Made by a program: the position numbers and the translations under genes. Shown here in pieces: positions 50,601-59,747 of a DNA stretch of 64,000 nucleotides; the first letter of the stretch is position 1, and every line of letters starts with the position of its first letter. The stretch covers positions 1 to 64,000 of the forward strand of contig NZ_BSDY01000016.1 of the NCBI RefSeq assembly GCF_027925155.1, written 5' to 3'. The DNA comes from Propionigenium maris DSM 9537 (GTDB lineage Bacteria; Fusobacteriota; Fusobacteriia; Fusobacteriales; Fusobacteriaceae). Under the pieces are notes generated by a model. It saw only the letters and a list, made by a program, of their open reading frames with translations. It had not been told where the DNA came from and searched no databases.

Positions 50601-50936
50601 ATGGTAACCTTTAAGGATTACCTTAACAAGGATATCGCTAATACCTTTTTTAATTCAAATGAATTTGCAGAGAAGGTGGTTATAGAAGGAATTGAGATGA
50701 CCGTTCTCTTTGAGGAGGAACAATCAAAAAGAACTAGGAAAAAAAGTACCTATGACTATGGGTATAGTAATAATTCAGAGGCCACTAAAATAGTTTCTTT
50801 AAAGGAGAGCGATTATGCTCTCCTAGGGAGTCCAGGAAGAGAGGAGAGACTTCTTATAGGCTCTATTTCCTATGAGATAGTTGAAACCGAGGAAGATGAT
50901 GGGGTTATAAACCTGAAGGTGAAGGTGTACCGGTGA
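50601..50936 (+). CDS. Head-tail connector-like protein (111 aa; FII position)
   Basis: A beta-rich 111-residue protein (VVIEGIEMTVLFEEEQ, GREERLLIGSISYEIVETEED) of the size and position of lambda FII/ATP-binding-sugar-transporter-like connectors. It overlaps the next gene by 4 bases. Family not certain. Confidence 0.55.
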   Translation: MVTFKDYLNKDIANTFFNSNEFAEKVVIEGIEMTVLFEEEQSKRTRKKSTYDYGYSNNSEATKIVSLKESDYALLGSPGREERLLIGSISYEIVETEEDDGVINLKVKVYR

Positions 50937-51511
50937 TATTTGTAGACCAAAAAGAGTTTGAAAAAGCTAAGAAAGAACTAGAAGGGATTAGCGAGCGGGC
51001 TGGATCTGCCTTGAGTGTGGTGACAGCAAGGCTAGTAAATGAAGCAGCCAAAGAAGCAAAGAGGGAAGTTGTAAAGAAAATTATAGAGGAATACTTCATA
51101 GATAAAAAACCCATAAAAGAATCCTTAACAATAACTTCAGCAAAGCCAGGGAACATTGAAGCAAAGCTTGAAAACAACCGGAAGAGAAACAAGGACAGGT
51201 TCACCTTAGCAAGGTTTAAGGTAGAAGTTCCCTCCAATGGGCCTATAAAGGTAGCTCAAAGTAGAAGCGGAGGATTAAAGGAACTGAAGAGAGCTTTCTT
51301 GGGAGAAAAAAGGAATCAACCGGGAAATATGCAAGTCTTCAGAAGGTCTGGCCCCAACAGATATCCTATGGATGTGGAGCGGAGTTACTCAGTGGGAGGG
51401 ATGATAGGAGCCTCTAACCTGGATAAGTATATAGAGGAGACTGCCCAGGAGTATGTGGACGAGAGGTTCCCTCAGATGGTGGATGAATATTTTGAAAAGG
51501 CAGGGAAATAA
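50933..51511 (+). CDS. Minor tail/tail completion protein, gpZ-like
   Basis: A 192-residue basic helical protein (NEAAKEAKREVVKKIIEEYF, RPNRYPMDVERSYSV-like NRYPMDVERSYSVGGM) matching phage minor tail protein Z-type proteins found between head connectors and the tail terminator. The start is an ATG or GTG overlapping the previous stop (GTGA). Role: completing the head-tail joint. Confidence 0.65.
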   Translation: MIFVDQKEFEKAKKELEGISERAGSALSVVTARLVNEAAKEAKREVVKKIIEEYFIDKKPIKESLTITSAKPGNIEAKLENNRKRNKDRFTLARFKVEVPSNGPIKVAQSRSGGLKELKRAFLGEKRNQPGNMQVFRRSGPNRYPMDVERSYSVGGMIGASNLDKYIEETAQEYVDERFPQMVDEYFEKAGK

Positions 51512-51990
51512 TGTCAATTAGAAATCTGGAAGAGGAAATAAAAAAAAGAATTAAGGAATCAACCAAGGGAATAAAACTCATTGATATTGAAGGAGAGTAC
51601 GTAGATCCTCTTATTGAGATCGGAGCACTTCCCAAGAAGGCAGCTAAAGGAAATCCTTATATCCTGATACAGACAACCTACGTTGGGGATGAGGCCAATG
51701 AGAGTGATGTAGAAGTAGCAGTCCTTTACGGAACTGTAGGAATGAGCGAAGCAGATCATAGAAATGAAGAAAAAATGAAACAGACATATGCCTATGGGCA
51801 TTGGGATGTGATTTCTATCATAGATAAAATTAGAGAAAACTTTTTAAAGGATACAAACTTTAATTTTGGTCACTTAAAAAGGAAGATGAAGCACGAGGTT
51901 TTTGGAGAGGTAAAATTCCCTTATTACCTAGGGGAAAGTAAGCTGAATTTTACTGTGGCAACAGTAGCACCTCAAGATGATTACCTGTAA
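51511..51990 (+). CDS. Tail terminator-like protein (159 aa)
   Basis: Start overlaps the previous stop by one base. An alpha/beta protein with NPYILIQTTYVGDE and HWDVISIIDKIRENFL, and a C-terminal KLNFTVATVAPQDDYL strand, in the position just before the sheath where tail terminators or tail-joining proteins sit. Assignment by position and length. Confidence 0.55.
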   Translation: MSIRNLEEEIKKRIKESTKGIKLIDIEGEYVDPLIEIGALPKKAAKGNPYILIQTTYVGDEANESDVEVAVLYGTVGMSEADHRNEEKMKQTYAYGHWDVISIIDKIRENFLKDTNFNFGHLKRKMKHEVFGEVKFPYYLGESKLNFTVATVAPQDDYL

Positions 51991-51999
51991 GGAGGAAGA

Positions 52000-52296
52000 A
52001 TGTCTGAAAAGAAAAAGACAATGGAAAGAAAGGAAACAAAAGCCAAGCCAAAAAAGAGACCACCTATTTTTTATATAGGACCTACTGTAAGAAGAGGGAT
52101 CCTGGAGGAAGGTATGGCTTTTAGAGGAGGGCTCCCAAAAGAAGTAGAGGAGCTGAAGGAGAAGTATCCATTAACAGCTCCTCTTTTCATTGAAAAGAAA
52201 GACTATATAGGAGCTTGCCAACAACTCAAAATTGCTGAGTCGAGGATGAGTATCATATATGGGAAAGCCTTGGAAAGTATCAGAGGAGGTAAATAA
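52000..52296 (+). CDS. Small conserved tail-region protein (98 aa)
   Basis: AAGGAGG precedes the ATG. The Lys-rich N-terminus is followed by PPIFYIGPTVRRGILEEG and PLFIEKKDYIGACQQL, a pattern seen in small proteins encoded before tail sheath genes. It ends one base into the sheath start. Function unknown. Confidence 0.55.
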   Translation: MSEKKKTMERKETKAKPKKRPPIFYIGPTVRRGILEEGMAFRGGLPKEVEELKEKYPLTAPLFIEKKDYIGACQQLKIAESRMSIIYGKALESIRGGK

Positions 52297-53717
52297 TGTC
52301 AGTAAATCACGGTGTAAGAGCAGGAGAGAGTCCTACTTCCCTGTCTACAATCTTACAGATGGGAAATACCGCTGTAGTGGTAGGGACAGCTCCTGTAAAT
52401 ATGGCAACTAGTCCTAAAGTCAATACACCAGTTATCTGCTATACAGAAAAAGAGGCTATAGAAGCCTTTGGGTATAGCGACGACTGGAAGAAATATACTC
52501 TTTGCGAAGCTATAGATGCATTTTTCAGGTTATTTAAAACAGGACCAGTAGTTATGATAAACGTTTTGGATCCAGCGATTCATAAAACCAGCGTAGCAGC
52601 TGCATCAGCTACTTTTGTCGATGGAATAGCAAAACTAGAAGATACAGGTGTCCTACTGGATACTTTAAAGATAACAGGAAAGGAACTAGGAACAGATTAC
52701 ACAGCGGCCTTTAATGAAGATGGGACTGTTAACCTTGTGGCAATAACCATAGCAGACGGAGCCCAAACTGTAGATTTTGATAAGTTAGATCCTTCTGCAG
52801 TAGATGATGATGACATCATAGGAGGAGTAGACCCAGTATCATTTAAAAATGAAGGGTTTGCCCTTATTCCTAATGTTTTCACAAAATTCAACAGAGTACC
52901 TAATATAGGGCTGGCTCCAGGGTGGAGCCATATCCCGGCAGTAGCTCAGTCTCTGGTATCAAGTATGAAAAATATCAATGAGGTCTTTAATGGAATAGCC
53001 CTCACAGATATAGAAGCAAAAACTGTGGATAGCTATAGTAAGGTTCCAGCTTGGAAGAATGATAACAGTTACATCCATGAAAACCAGTATAACTTCTGGC
53101 CTAGAGCTAGTCTAGGAGATAAAATCTATCATATATCCACTCTTGTAGCTGCCTCAATGTATGTCATAGATCAGAAAAACAAGGAGATGCCTTACGAATC
53201 GCCTTCAAACAAACCTCTTATGACTACTGGAATTTGCCTTGAAGATGGTACAGAAGTGGAGCTTAACCTAGGGCAGGCCAACTATCTAAATGACAATGGA
53301 GTGGCTACCTCGATCAACTTCAATAATGGGTGGAGGCTATGGGGGAACAGAACAGGATGCTATCCAAGCAACAGGGATATTAAAGACAACTTTATTAATA
53401 ACAAGAGGATGTTTATCTGGGATAATAACAACTTTATCCTTACTTACTGGTTAGATGTAGACAAACCCGCTACACCTAAGCTGATGGATAAGATCGTAGA
53501 CTCTTATAACGATTATTACAATGGTCTTGTAACCAAACAGGCGATATTGGGAGGAAGAATAGAGTTCAATCAAAATCAGAACCCCACTACAAGCCTTATG
53601 GACGGTAAATATTACTTTAAGAGATATATGGCACCTGTGGGAGTAGCAGAGCTTATAGAATCAGATCTAGAGTATGATACTGAGTATTTAAAAACACTAT
53701 TTGGAGGTGGTAACTAA
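52296..53717 (+). CDS. Tail sheath protein
   Basis: A 473-residue contractile sheath subunit. Sheath signatures are HGVRAGESPTSLSTI at the N-terminus, AVVVGTAPVN, NVFTKFNRVPNIGLAPGW near residue 195 and GWRLWGNRTGCYPSN near 348, followed by RRMFIWDNN-like KRMFIWDNNNFILTYW. It shows that the phage has a contractile (myovirus) tail. The tube gene follows with a one-base overlap. Confidence 0.93.
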   Translation: MSVNHGVRAGESPTSLSTILQMGNTAVVVGTAPVNMATSPKVNTPVICYTEKEAIEAFGYSDDWKKYTLCEAIDAFFRLFKTGPVVMINVLDPAIHKTSVAAASATFVDGIAKLEDTGVLLDTLKITGKELGTDYTAAFNEDGTVNLVAITIADGAQTVDFDKLDPSAVDDDDIIGGVDPVSFKNEGFALIPNVFTKFNRVPNIGLAPGWSHIPAVAQSLVSSMKNINEVFNGIALTDIEAKTVDSYSKVPAWKNDNSYIHENQYNFWPRASLGDKIYHISTLVAASMYVIDQKNKEMPYESPSNKPLMTTGICLEDGTEVELNLGQANYLNDNGVATSINFNNGWRLWGNRTGCYPSNRDIKDNFINNKRMFIWDNNNFILTYWLDVDKPATPKLMDKIVDSYNDYYNGLVTKQAILGGRIEFNQNQNPTTSLMDGKYYFKRYMAPVGVAELIESDLEYDTEYLKTLFGGGN

Positions 53718-54235
53718 TGTTAGGAGGAATTCCTACTTCCCTACAGGGATTTAGTGTTTATGTAGATGCATTAAAAGAGCTTGGAGTTGTGGATATAGAA
53801 CTTCCTAATATCCAGTTTATGACTGATACAGTATCAGGCTCTGGAATAGCTGGGGAGATAGATATGCCAATAGCTGGTCTTACCCAGGGGATGCAGATAA
53901 AGATCAAGAAAAGGTCTCCAAATATGCAATTTTCAACACTGCTGGCCCCTAGAACTCATAACCTAACTTTTAGAGGGAAGATGCTCGTAGAGGACTCAGG
54001 ACACCCGCTTTCTAAGTCAAAGGCTAGAAATATTAGAGTAGTGGCTAATGTGAAGCCAAAGGGTAAGAATCTAGGTAAGGGTGAAGTGGCAAAATCCATG
54101 GAAACTGAAGCTGAATTTGAGGTAATCAGTTTATTGGTATTTATGGATGAGATCCCTACTCTTCATATAGACAAGTTTAATAATAAATTTGTTGTGGATG
54201 GCATAAATTACCTGGACGAAGATGATTTTTTATAA
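53717..54235 (+). CDS. Major tail tube protein (P2 FII-like)
   Basis: A 172-residue tube protein: GGIPTSLQGFSVYVDA at the start, VDIELPNIQFMTDTVSGSGIAGEIDMP and the C-terminal IDKFNNKFVVDGINYL are typical of contractile-tail tube proteins. TGGAGGTGG precedes the ATG. It stacks as hexamers inside the sheath. Confidence 0.92.
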   Translation: MLGGIPTSLQGFSVYVDALKELGVVDIELPNIQFMTDTVSGSGIAGEIDMPIAGLTQGMQIKIKKRSPNMQFSTLLAPRTHNLTFRGKMLVEDSGHPLSKSKARNIRVVANVKPKGKNLGKGEVAKSMETEAEFEVISLLVFMDEIPTLHIDKFNNKFVVDGINYLDEDDFL

Positions 54236-54240
54236 GAATT

Positions 54241-54265
54241 AGAATGTCCGCACTTCGGACGTTCT
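54241..54265 (+). repeat. Hairpin related to the dispersed palindrome, copy 3
   Basis: AGAATGTCCG (54241-54250) pairs with CGGACGTTCT (54256-54265) around CACTT. It shares the TGTCCGCA core with copies at 28542 and 45957. Position after the tube gene also fits a weak terminator. Confidence 0.55.
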
Positions 54266-54283
54266 TCTAAATATGGAGGAACA

Positions 54284-54622
54284 ATGGGAGAACAAAATAA
54301 AAATGAAGCAAAAAATAGCGAGATTAAAATAGAGAACGGCACCATATCAATTAAATTAAGCAAAAAAATGAAGTTCAATGATGTAGAAATTGAAAAGGTT
54401 GATTTAGATCTTAACTCGTTGACTGGTGGCGATATATGTGAAGCGGAAACTAATTTTAGAGAGAGATTCTTTCAACCTATACCAGATGCAAACTACTCGC
54501 AAGCATACCAGGCTGCAGTAGCTGCAAAAGCTTCTGGGTTACCTTATGAATTCATCCTAGAGCTTAATCCTAAGGACTTCTCAAGAGTAACAGGTGCTAT
54601 AAAGGGTTTTTTGTTGGGGTAG
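54284..54622 (+). CDS. Tail assembly chaperone gpE
   Basis: A 112-residue protein of the P2 E type: NGTISIKLSKKMKFNDVEIEKVDLDL and PYEFILELNPKDFSRVTGAIKGFL. It ends right after a T6G slippery sequence (54607-54613), in frame as T-TTT-TTG, where a -1 shift gives the longer product. TGGAGG precedes the ATG. Confidence 0.85.
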   Translation: MGEQNKNEAKNSEIKIENGTISIKLSKKMKFNDVEIEKVDLDLNSLTGGDICEAETNFRERFFQPIPDANYSQAYQAAVAAKASGLPYEFILELNPKDFSRVTGAIKGFLLG

Positions 54623-54768
54623 ACCTTGACTCTGAAAAAAAGCTTAAGAAACTCAGAGAAGCGATACTCCTTGCAGGAAAGATAAGTAACAGTGGTGCTG
54701 ATTTTTTTCTAAGCATGAAGCTTACAGAGCTAGTAAAGTGGTTGGAGGTGATCCCGACTGGGCAGTAG
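54284..54768 (+). CDS. Tail assembly chaperone gpE+E' by programmed -1 frameshift
   Basis: A -1 slip at T-TTT-TTG (54607-54613) continues in an open frame: VGVDLDSEKKLKKLREAILL, then FFLSMKLTELVKWLEVIP, stopping at 54766-54768 (about 161 residues). The heptamer is the same as in P2 E/E'. E' has no start of its own. Long-tailed phages need both products in a set ratio. Confidence 0.75.
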
Positions 54769-54778
54769 AGATTTCATA

Positions 54779-57163
54779 ATGAAGATAGGAGGGAGTGTTG
54801 ATCCCTCCTTAAAAAAAGCTTTTGGAAGTTCTTCTAAGGAATTGCAGAAGTTAAGCAATGAAATGAAGGATATGAAGAAGCAGGAAAGATACTTTAAAAG
54901 CCTAAGTAAAACAAGCCTTAAACTTGAAAATCAGTTTGAAAGTGGAAGGGCAGAGTATAAAAAACAGCAAATGGAGCTCATAGCAACCAGTGCCAAAGTA
55001 AGTGAGCTAAGAAAAGCGTTAGACAGTACAAAAAGACCTACCAAGGCAATGGTTAATGAGTTTAAAAGAGCAAAAAAAGCTGAAGACAAGTTGAAAACAA
55101 GCACTCAAAAGCAAAAGCAGGCGCTTGCTGAGAAGATGCGTGAGATGAAAAAAGCAAAGGAAGAAACAGCTAAGTACTCAAGATCGCAAAAAGAGCTCGC
55201 CAACTCTATGAAAAAAGTGAGGGAAGAACAAGAAAAAGTCAAAAAATATGAAGGGCTTAAGAGGTCAGTATCTGATAATGCCGGAGGGACATTTGCCAGG
55301 TCTGCTGGAGAAGCAGCAACAATAGGAGTTGCTGTAAAGTTTGCAATAGATGATGAGACTGCATTTGCTGATGTAAGGAAAACTACAGGATTAGCTGGAG
55401 AAGAGGCTGAGAGATTTAAAAAGGAATTGAAAGCAGCTACTAAGGATATTCCTAAATTTAACTCTGAGATATATGAGATTGCTGCAGCAGCTGGGCAAGC
55501 TGGAATAAAGTTAGATGAAATCCCTAAGTTTGCCGCAGATACTGCCAAGGTATCAGTAGCTTTTGATATGGATGCTAGAACATCAGGAGGTACTCTTGCA
55601 ACTTGGAGAGAAGCCTTTAAAATGAGTCAGAAAGAGGTAATGGTACTTGCAGATCAGATGAATCTAATAGGAGATAGTATCAAGGTAGAACCTGCTCAAG
55701 TAGCAGAGATGACTACAGCTGTAGGATCCCTTGGAAGGATGGCTAACTTCTCTGAAGCTCAAACAGCTGCACTTGGTGGAACCCTTGTAGCATTAGGAGT
55801 AAAGGATTCAAGTACCGCTTCAACAGCTATAAGGAAGCTATATGGAACCCTTGCTTCAGGAGAAGCGGCAACTAAAAGTGTTTCCTCTGCATTTAGTAAG
55901 ATGGGACTTGATGCTACCCAGGTAGCACAAGATCTTCAGAAAGACTCTGAGGGCACTCTACTGAAGGTATTTGAAGGTTTGAATAAGCTGGATAAAGCGG
56001 AACAGCTATCTGTTACAAAGGAACTGTTCGGAGAAGAAGCTATGAGTAGTATGGGGCTCTTAATAAGCAATACAAGCTTTTTAAAAGATAACTTAAAGCT
56101 TGTAGGAGATACAAGTAAGTATTCTGGAAGTGTTATGAATGAATACAATAACAAACTGGATACTACAGGCACTTCCTTAAAGTTGGTCGGAAAATCTTTA
56201 GTCAACTCAGCGGGAACTTTAACCCGAGTATTCCTTCCTCCTATAAGAAGTGGAGCCGATGCTTTAAGAACATTTAGTGATGGGCTTGCCAAGCTTTCAG
56301 AAGAGAATCCTAAGATGACAAAAGCTTTAGCATATGGAGCAGCTGGATTTGTAGGGTTAAAGTTAGGAACTAGCGGAGCTGTACTCGGGATTAAGCAACT
56401 TTCTAAAACAAAGGAAGACTTAATGTTTTTGAAAAATACAGCGATGCTGGTTAAGGATTGGAAGCAGTGGGGACCATTGTTAGGAGGACTTAAAACAGGG
56501 GTAACAGCTCTTGGAAGTGCTGGAAAAGCAATGCTATTTAATCCTTGGGTTCTAGGAATAGGCGCTGTCGTAGCAGGAGGATACCTCATATATAAAAACT
56601 GGGACCTTATAAAGTCAGGCTTTAAAACAACATATGAATATGTTACCGGTGGATTGAAGAAGCTATGGGAGCTTTGGAAAAAGTTTACTATACCGGGTAA
56701 GATTTTTAGCTTTGGAATGGATAAATATAAAGAATGGAAGGAGAAAAGAGGTAAGGATAAGGGGAACTCTACTAATACTATACCAGCCTATGCAAAAGGC
56801 GGTGTAGTAAGCAAGCCGCACCTCGCTCTAGTAGGTGATGGAAGGACTCCAGAATCGATAATTCCCCATGATAGATCAAGAAGGTCACAAGGACTGTGGT
56901 TTGATGCCGGAAAGAAGATGGGGATGTTTGCAGGAGAGGGAATCCCTGCATTAACATCTAAAGTTCAATCTAATGTGTCAAAAGTTAATTCAGAAGTTAG
57001 AAATGAAATATCAATAACATTTGCTCCAGTAATCCATGGAGGGAGCAATATACTAGAGCAACTAAAAAAAGAGTTACCACAGCTATCAAAATTAATTGAG
57101 GACCAGGTAGAAAAGGCATTACAAAAGGCTCAAAAAAATGAAAGGAGGATGAGTTTTGGATAG
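54779..57163 (+). CDS. Tail tape measure protein (TP901 family)
   Basis: A 794-residue tape measure protein. IGGSVDPSLKKAFGSSSKEL opens the coiled-coil N-terminal region (1-160). The TP901 core includes TGLAGEEAERFKKEL and AAAAGQAGIKLDEI (about 190-260). Hydrophobic segments lie near 520-545 and 585-605 (VLGIGAVVAGGYLIYKNW). The C-terminus has GGVVSKPHLALVGDGRTPE. ATG 54779 lacks a ribosome site, while GGAGGTGATC at 54744-54753 sits before an in-frame CTG at 54758, giving LGSRDFI-MKIGG; initiation at CTG is plausible. Confidence 0.9.
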   Translation: MKIGGSVDPSLKKAFGSSSKELQKLSNEMKDMKKQERYFKSLSKTSLKLENQFESGRAEYKKQQMELIATSAKVSELRKALDSTKRPTKAMVNEFKRAKKAEDKLKTSTQKQKQALAEKMREMKKAKEETAKYSRSQKELANSMKKVREEQEKVKKYEGLKRSVSDNAGGTFARSAGEAATIGVAVKFAIDDETAFADVRKTTGLAGEEAERFKKELKAATKDIPKFNSEIYEIAAAAGQAGIKLDEIPKFAADTAKVSVAFDMDARTSGGTLATWREAFKMSQKEVMVLADQMNLIGDSIKVEPAQVAEMTTAVGSLGRMANFSEAQTAALGGTLVALGVKDSSTASTAIRKLYGTLASGEAATKSVSSAFSKMGLDATQVAQDLQKDSEGTLLKVFEGLNKLDKAEQLSVTKELFGEEAMSSMGLLISNTSFLKDNLKLVGDTSKYSGSVMNEYNNKLDTTGTSLKLVGKSLVNSAGTLTRVFLPPIRSGADALRTFSDGLAKLSEENPKMTKALAYGAAGFVGLKLGTSGAVLGIKQLSKTKEDLMFLKNTAMLVKDWKQWGPLLGGLKTGVTALGSAGKAMLFNPWVLGIGAVVAGGYLIYKNWDLIKSGFKTTYEYVTGGLKKLWELWKKFTIPGKIFSFGMDKYKEWKEKRGKDKGNSTNTIPAYAKGGVVSKPHLALVGDGRTPESIIPHDRSRRSQGLWFDAGKKMGMFAGEGIPALTSKVQSNVSKVNSEVRNEISITFAPVIHGGSNILEQLKKELPQLSKLIEDQVEKALQKAQKNERRMSFG

Positions 57164-57368
57164 GAAGGTAGATATTTATACTACTCTCCAAGGAGATATG
57201 TGGGATGGAATCAGCCATAAAGTATATGGAAGTGATAGATATTCTATGGAGCTTATTAAAGCTAATATCAGGTATGCCAATGTAGTAAAGTTCAGCTCAG
57301 GAATTGACCTTATATGCCCTGATATTCCAAGCACTTCTGAAATTCTTCCTCCTTGGAGGCAACAATGA
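57156..57368 (+). CDS. Tail protein X (LysM-like)
   Basis: A 70-residue P2 X-like protein: YTTLQGDMWDGISHKVYGS and a C-terminal LICPDIP, the LysM-like fold seen in X. It begins with TTG at 57156 (AAAGGAGG upstream) and overlaps the tape measure stop. It overlaps the next gene by 4 bases. Confidence 0.85.
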   Translation: MDRKVDIYTTLQGDMWDGISHKVYGSDRYSMELIKANIRYANVVKFSSGIDLICPDIPSTSEILPPWRQQ

Positions 57369-58399
57369 GAGCAAGAAGGAGTTACGTAAAGATAACCTAT
57401 GAGGGAAAAGATATTACAGGAGAGGTCACACCATATCTACAGTCAGCATCATATACAGATAACTTAGATAAGGGGGACTCGGCAACCTTTAACCTCATGG
57501 GAGATAAGTGGATCAATGAGTGGGCTGTCCTTAAAGGGGATAAGTTTGAGTTAGAGATAGGAGTCATAAACTGGAAAGGGGAAGGAGACAACAGGATCTT
57601 GAAGTGTGGAACCTTCACAGTGGACGATATATCATTTAGTGGTGTCCCTGATAAGGTTTCTATCTCAGGGACATCGGTTGATATTAATAAAGGGCTTAAG
57701 AGTGTATCGAGGGATAGTACCTGGGAAAATGTATCACTTCGCAAAATAGCTCAGGAAATAGCTGATAGAAACTCAATGAACCTTTTTTATGATTGTGACA
57801 CTGAATTTCTTTTTGACAAGGTGGATCAGGTAAAGGAATCGGATACTCAATTACTTTATCGGATCTCAAAGGAACAGGGGGCTACACTCAAAATTACTGA
57901 TCTTCAAATAATAATTTTTGATGAGGAAAAATACGAGAAGGTAGAAAGTGTGCTGACCTTCTTAAAACCTAATCTTATGAACTATGAAATTAAGTGTGAT
58001 GACTTTGAGATCTATGATTGTTGTGAGATTACTTATTATGATCCAGAACTCGGGGAAAGTTTAAAGGGAAGCTTTGAAGCCCCAGCTTCAGAGTTTTATA
58101 AAGTCAAAACTGGAAAGATCTTATATAAAAATATAGATACAGGAGTAACGGGAGGTACTAAGGAGGAAAAGGAAAAGTTTCTCAGAGAAAGGGCAAGAAA
58201 ACTACTGAGAAGTAAAAACAAACATGAAACAGAGATAAAGTTTAAAGATATGGGGGATGTCAGTTACCTTGCTGGAATGACTATCACCTTAAATGGGTTT
58301 GGTCGATACAGTGGTGTCTATCTGATAACATCTGTAGAGCATAGCTTAGACGGAGCATACCAATGCAGCATCTCAGCGAGAAGGAGGATTGATTTCTAA
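57365..58399 (+). CDS. Baseplate hub protein gpD (late control D family)
   Basis: A 344-residue P2 D-like hub protein: RSYVKITYEGKDITGEVTPYL at the N-terminus, NSMNLFYDCDTEFLFDKVDQ and SDTQLLYRISKEQGATLKI in the middle. It connects the tail tube with the spike. ATG 57365 has GGAGG at 57354-57358; a TTG at 57353 would overlap that site. V follows with a one-base overlap. Confidence 0.9.
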   Translation: MRARRSYVKITYEGKDITGEVTPYLQSASYTDNLDKGDSATFNLMGDKWINEWAVLKGDKFELEIGVINWKGEGDNRILKCGTFTVDDISFSGVPDKVSISGTSVDINKGLKSVSRDSTWENVSLRKIAQEIADRNSMNLFYDCDTEFLFDKVDQVKESDTQLLYRISKEQGATLKITDLQIIIFDEEKYEKVESVLTFLKPNLMNYEIKCDDFEIYDCCEITYYDPELGESLKGSFEAPASEFYKVKTGKILYKNIDTGVTGGTKEEKEKFLRERARKLLRSKNKHETEIKFKDMGDVSYLAGMTITLNGFGRYSGVYLITSVEHSLDGAYQCSISARRRIDF

Positions 58400-58947
58400 T
58401 GGAGTTTAGAATGATTAGAACTGGAAAGGTATCCTCTATAAATTATAAAAAATCGAGTGTTAGGGTGGTGTTTGATGATTCTCCAGGAATTGTGTCAAAG
58501 GAGCTGAAGGTACTGCTGCCGCATACCAAAGAGGAGAAGAACTATTCCATGCCTAGTCTTAGAGAAGATGTAGTCTGCATCTTTCTACCTCATGCACCAA
58601 GCACAGGGTTTGTTATAGGATCCTATAACTCGGGGAAAAACCTACCTCCAGAAATCGGGAAGGTAAAGTATATCTTCTTTCCAGATGGGACAAGAGTTAA
58701 GTATAACATGGAAACGAACCTTCTAGAGGTAGATTGTGTGGGCGATATAAATATAGCAAGTGGAAGAGTGGTTAATATTCAAGCTAGGGAAGTAAATATC
58801 ACTACAGAAGCTTTTAATGTTTCTGCAGGGGAGAGTAACTTTGATCATGATATTAATTGTGCTGATGTGATAACAGATAAGGGGAGTATGAATAAGCACC
58901 CGCATACTGGAGATTCAGGTGGAAAGACTTCACTTCCATATGAATAA
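58399..58947 (+). CDS. Baseplate assembly/spike protein gpV
   Basis: A 182-residue protein with the OB-like N-terminal domain of P2 V (RTGKVSSINYKKSSVRVVFDD, KELKVLLPHT) and a beta-helical C-terminus (INIASGRVVNIQAREVNIT) ending in a His-containing stretch (KHPHTGDSG), possibly the iron-binding spike tip. It punctures the cell envelope. Confidence 0.88.
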   Translation: MEFRMIRTGKVSSINYKKSSVRVVFDDSPGIVSKELKVLLPHTKEEKNYSMPSLREDVVCIFLPHAPSTGFVIGSYNSGKNLPPEIGKVKYIFFPDGTRVKYNMETNLLEVDCVGDINIASGRVVNIQAREVNITTEAFNVSAGESNFDHDINCADVITDKGSMNKHPHTGDSGGKTSLPYE

Positions 58948-58956
58948 GGAGGAGTA

Positions 58957-59451
58957 ATGATAGGAGTACTAGGAGAGATCCCTTTCTCAGTATCCTTTGA
59001 TGGAGACAATATTGAAGCTTTGATTTTTAGTAACCTCAAGAGGAGTGGAGGAGGGAATTATGAGCAACATAAGCGAAGAGGCCTAAAGCCATTATTGGAA
59101 CTGGTGGATATTTCATTAGAGAAATTAAACTTAGAGATCTCCCTGAGAAGTGACCTGGGGATTAACCCCAAGGAGGTTCTGAGGAAGCTGATAGGTTATT
59201 CAGAAAGCGGAGAAATATTAGACTTTGTTCTAGGAGAAGAGCTTTTAGGGGAATTCGTCATAGTATCCTATGATGCCGGACACGAGCATATAACAAATAA
59301 GGGAAAAGTTAGAAAGATAGATGTCAGCATTTCATTAGAGGAATATATAAAGGAGATAGATGGAAGCATTGAGATAATAACTACACCTAAGAAGGAAACA
59401 ACTAAAAAAAATGTTCATGAAGACTATAACCAAGGAGCTATAAGCCCATGA
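58957..59451 (+). CDS. Tail protein gpU
   Basis: A 164-residue P2 U-like protein: the start MIGVLGEIPFSVSFDG, the central RSGGGNYEQHKRRGLKP and LEISLRSDLGINPKEVLRKL, and GEFVIVSYDAGHEHI follow the U family pattern. The Lys/Thr-rich tail is short. AAGGAGGAG precedes the ATG. It overlaps the W-like gene by 4 bases. Confidence 0.75.
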   Translation: MIGVLGEIPFSVSFDGDNIEALIFSNLKRSGGGNYEQHKRRGLKPLLELVDISLEKLNLEISLRSDLGINPKEVLRKLIGYSESGEILDFVLGEELLGEFVIVSYDAGHEHITNKGKVRKIDVSISLEEYIKEIDGSIEIITTPKKETTKKNVHEDYNQGAISP

Positions 59452-59747
59452 TATATACATTGGAAGCAGGAAAAAATATTAATTTAAAAGCTAAAGGAGT
59501 AGAACGGATTCTCCAAAATGGTTGTAATATCCTTTCAGTGATCCAAGGAGAAGTTGTTCTGGGAAGAGGGATCGGAGTAGATGGTGATATCATAGATACC
59601 CCTTTGAATAGATCCCAGAGACTTATGAATATAAAGGAGCAATTTGGGCGGTATGAGCCTAGGCTCAAGGTAGAAAAGGTATCTTATGTTACAGATCATC
59701 AAAGTGGTGTTCTTAAACCGAGGGTGGAGGTGAAGATAATTGAGTAG
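59448..59747 (+). CDS. Baseplate wedge protein gpW/gp25-like
   Basis: A 99-residue protein: GVERILQNGCNILSVIQGEVVLGRGIG and then INIKEQFGRYEPRLKVEKV-like MNIKEQFGRYEPRLKV match GPW/gp25 baseplate proteins. Position between U and J agrees. It overlaps J by 8 bases. Confidence 0.85.
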   Translation: MIYTLEAGKNINLKAKGVERILQNGCNILSVIQGEVVLGRGIGVDGDIIDTPLNRSQRLMNIKEQFGRYEPRLKVEKVSYVTDHQSGVLKPRVEVKIIE

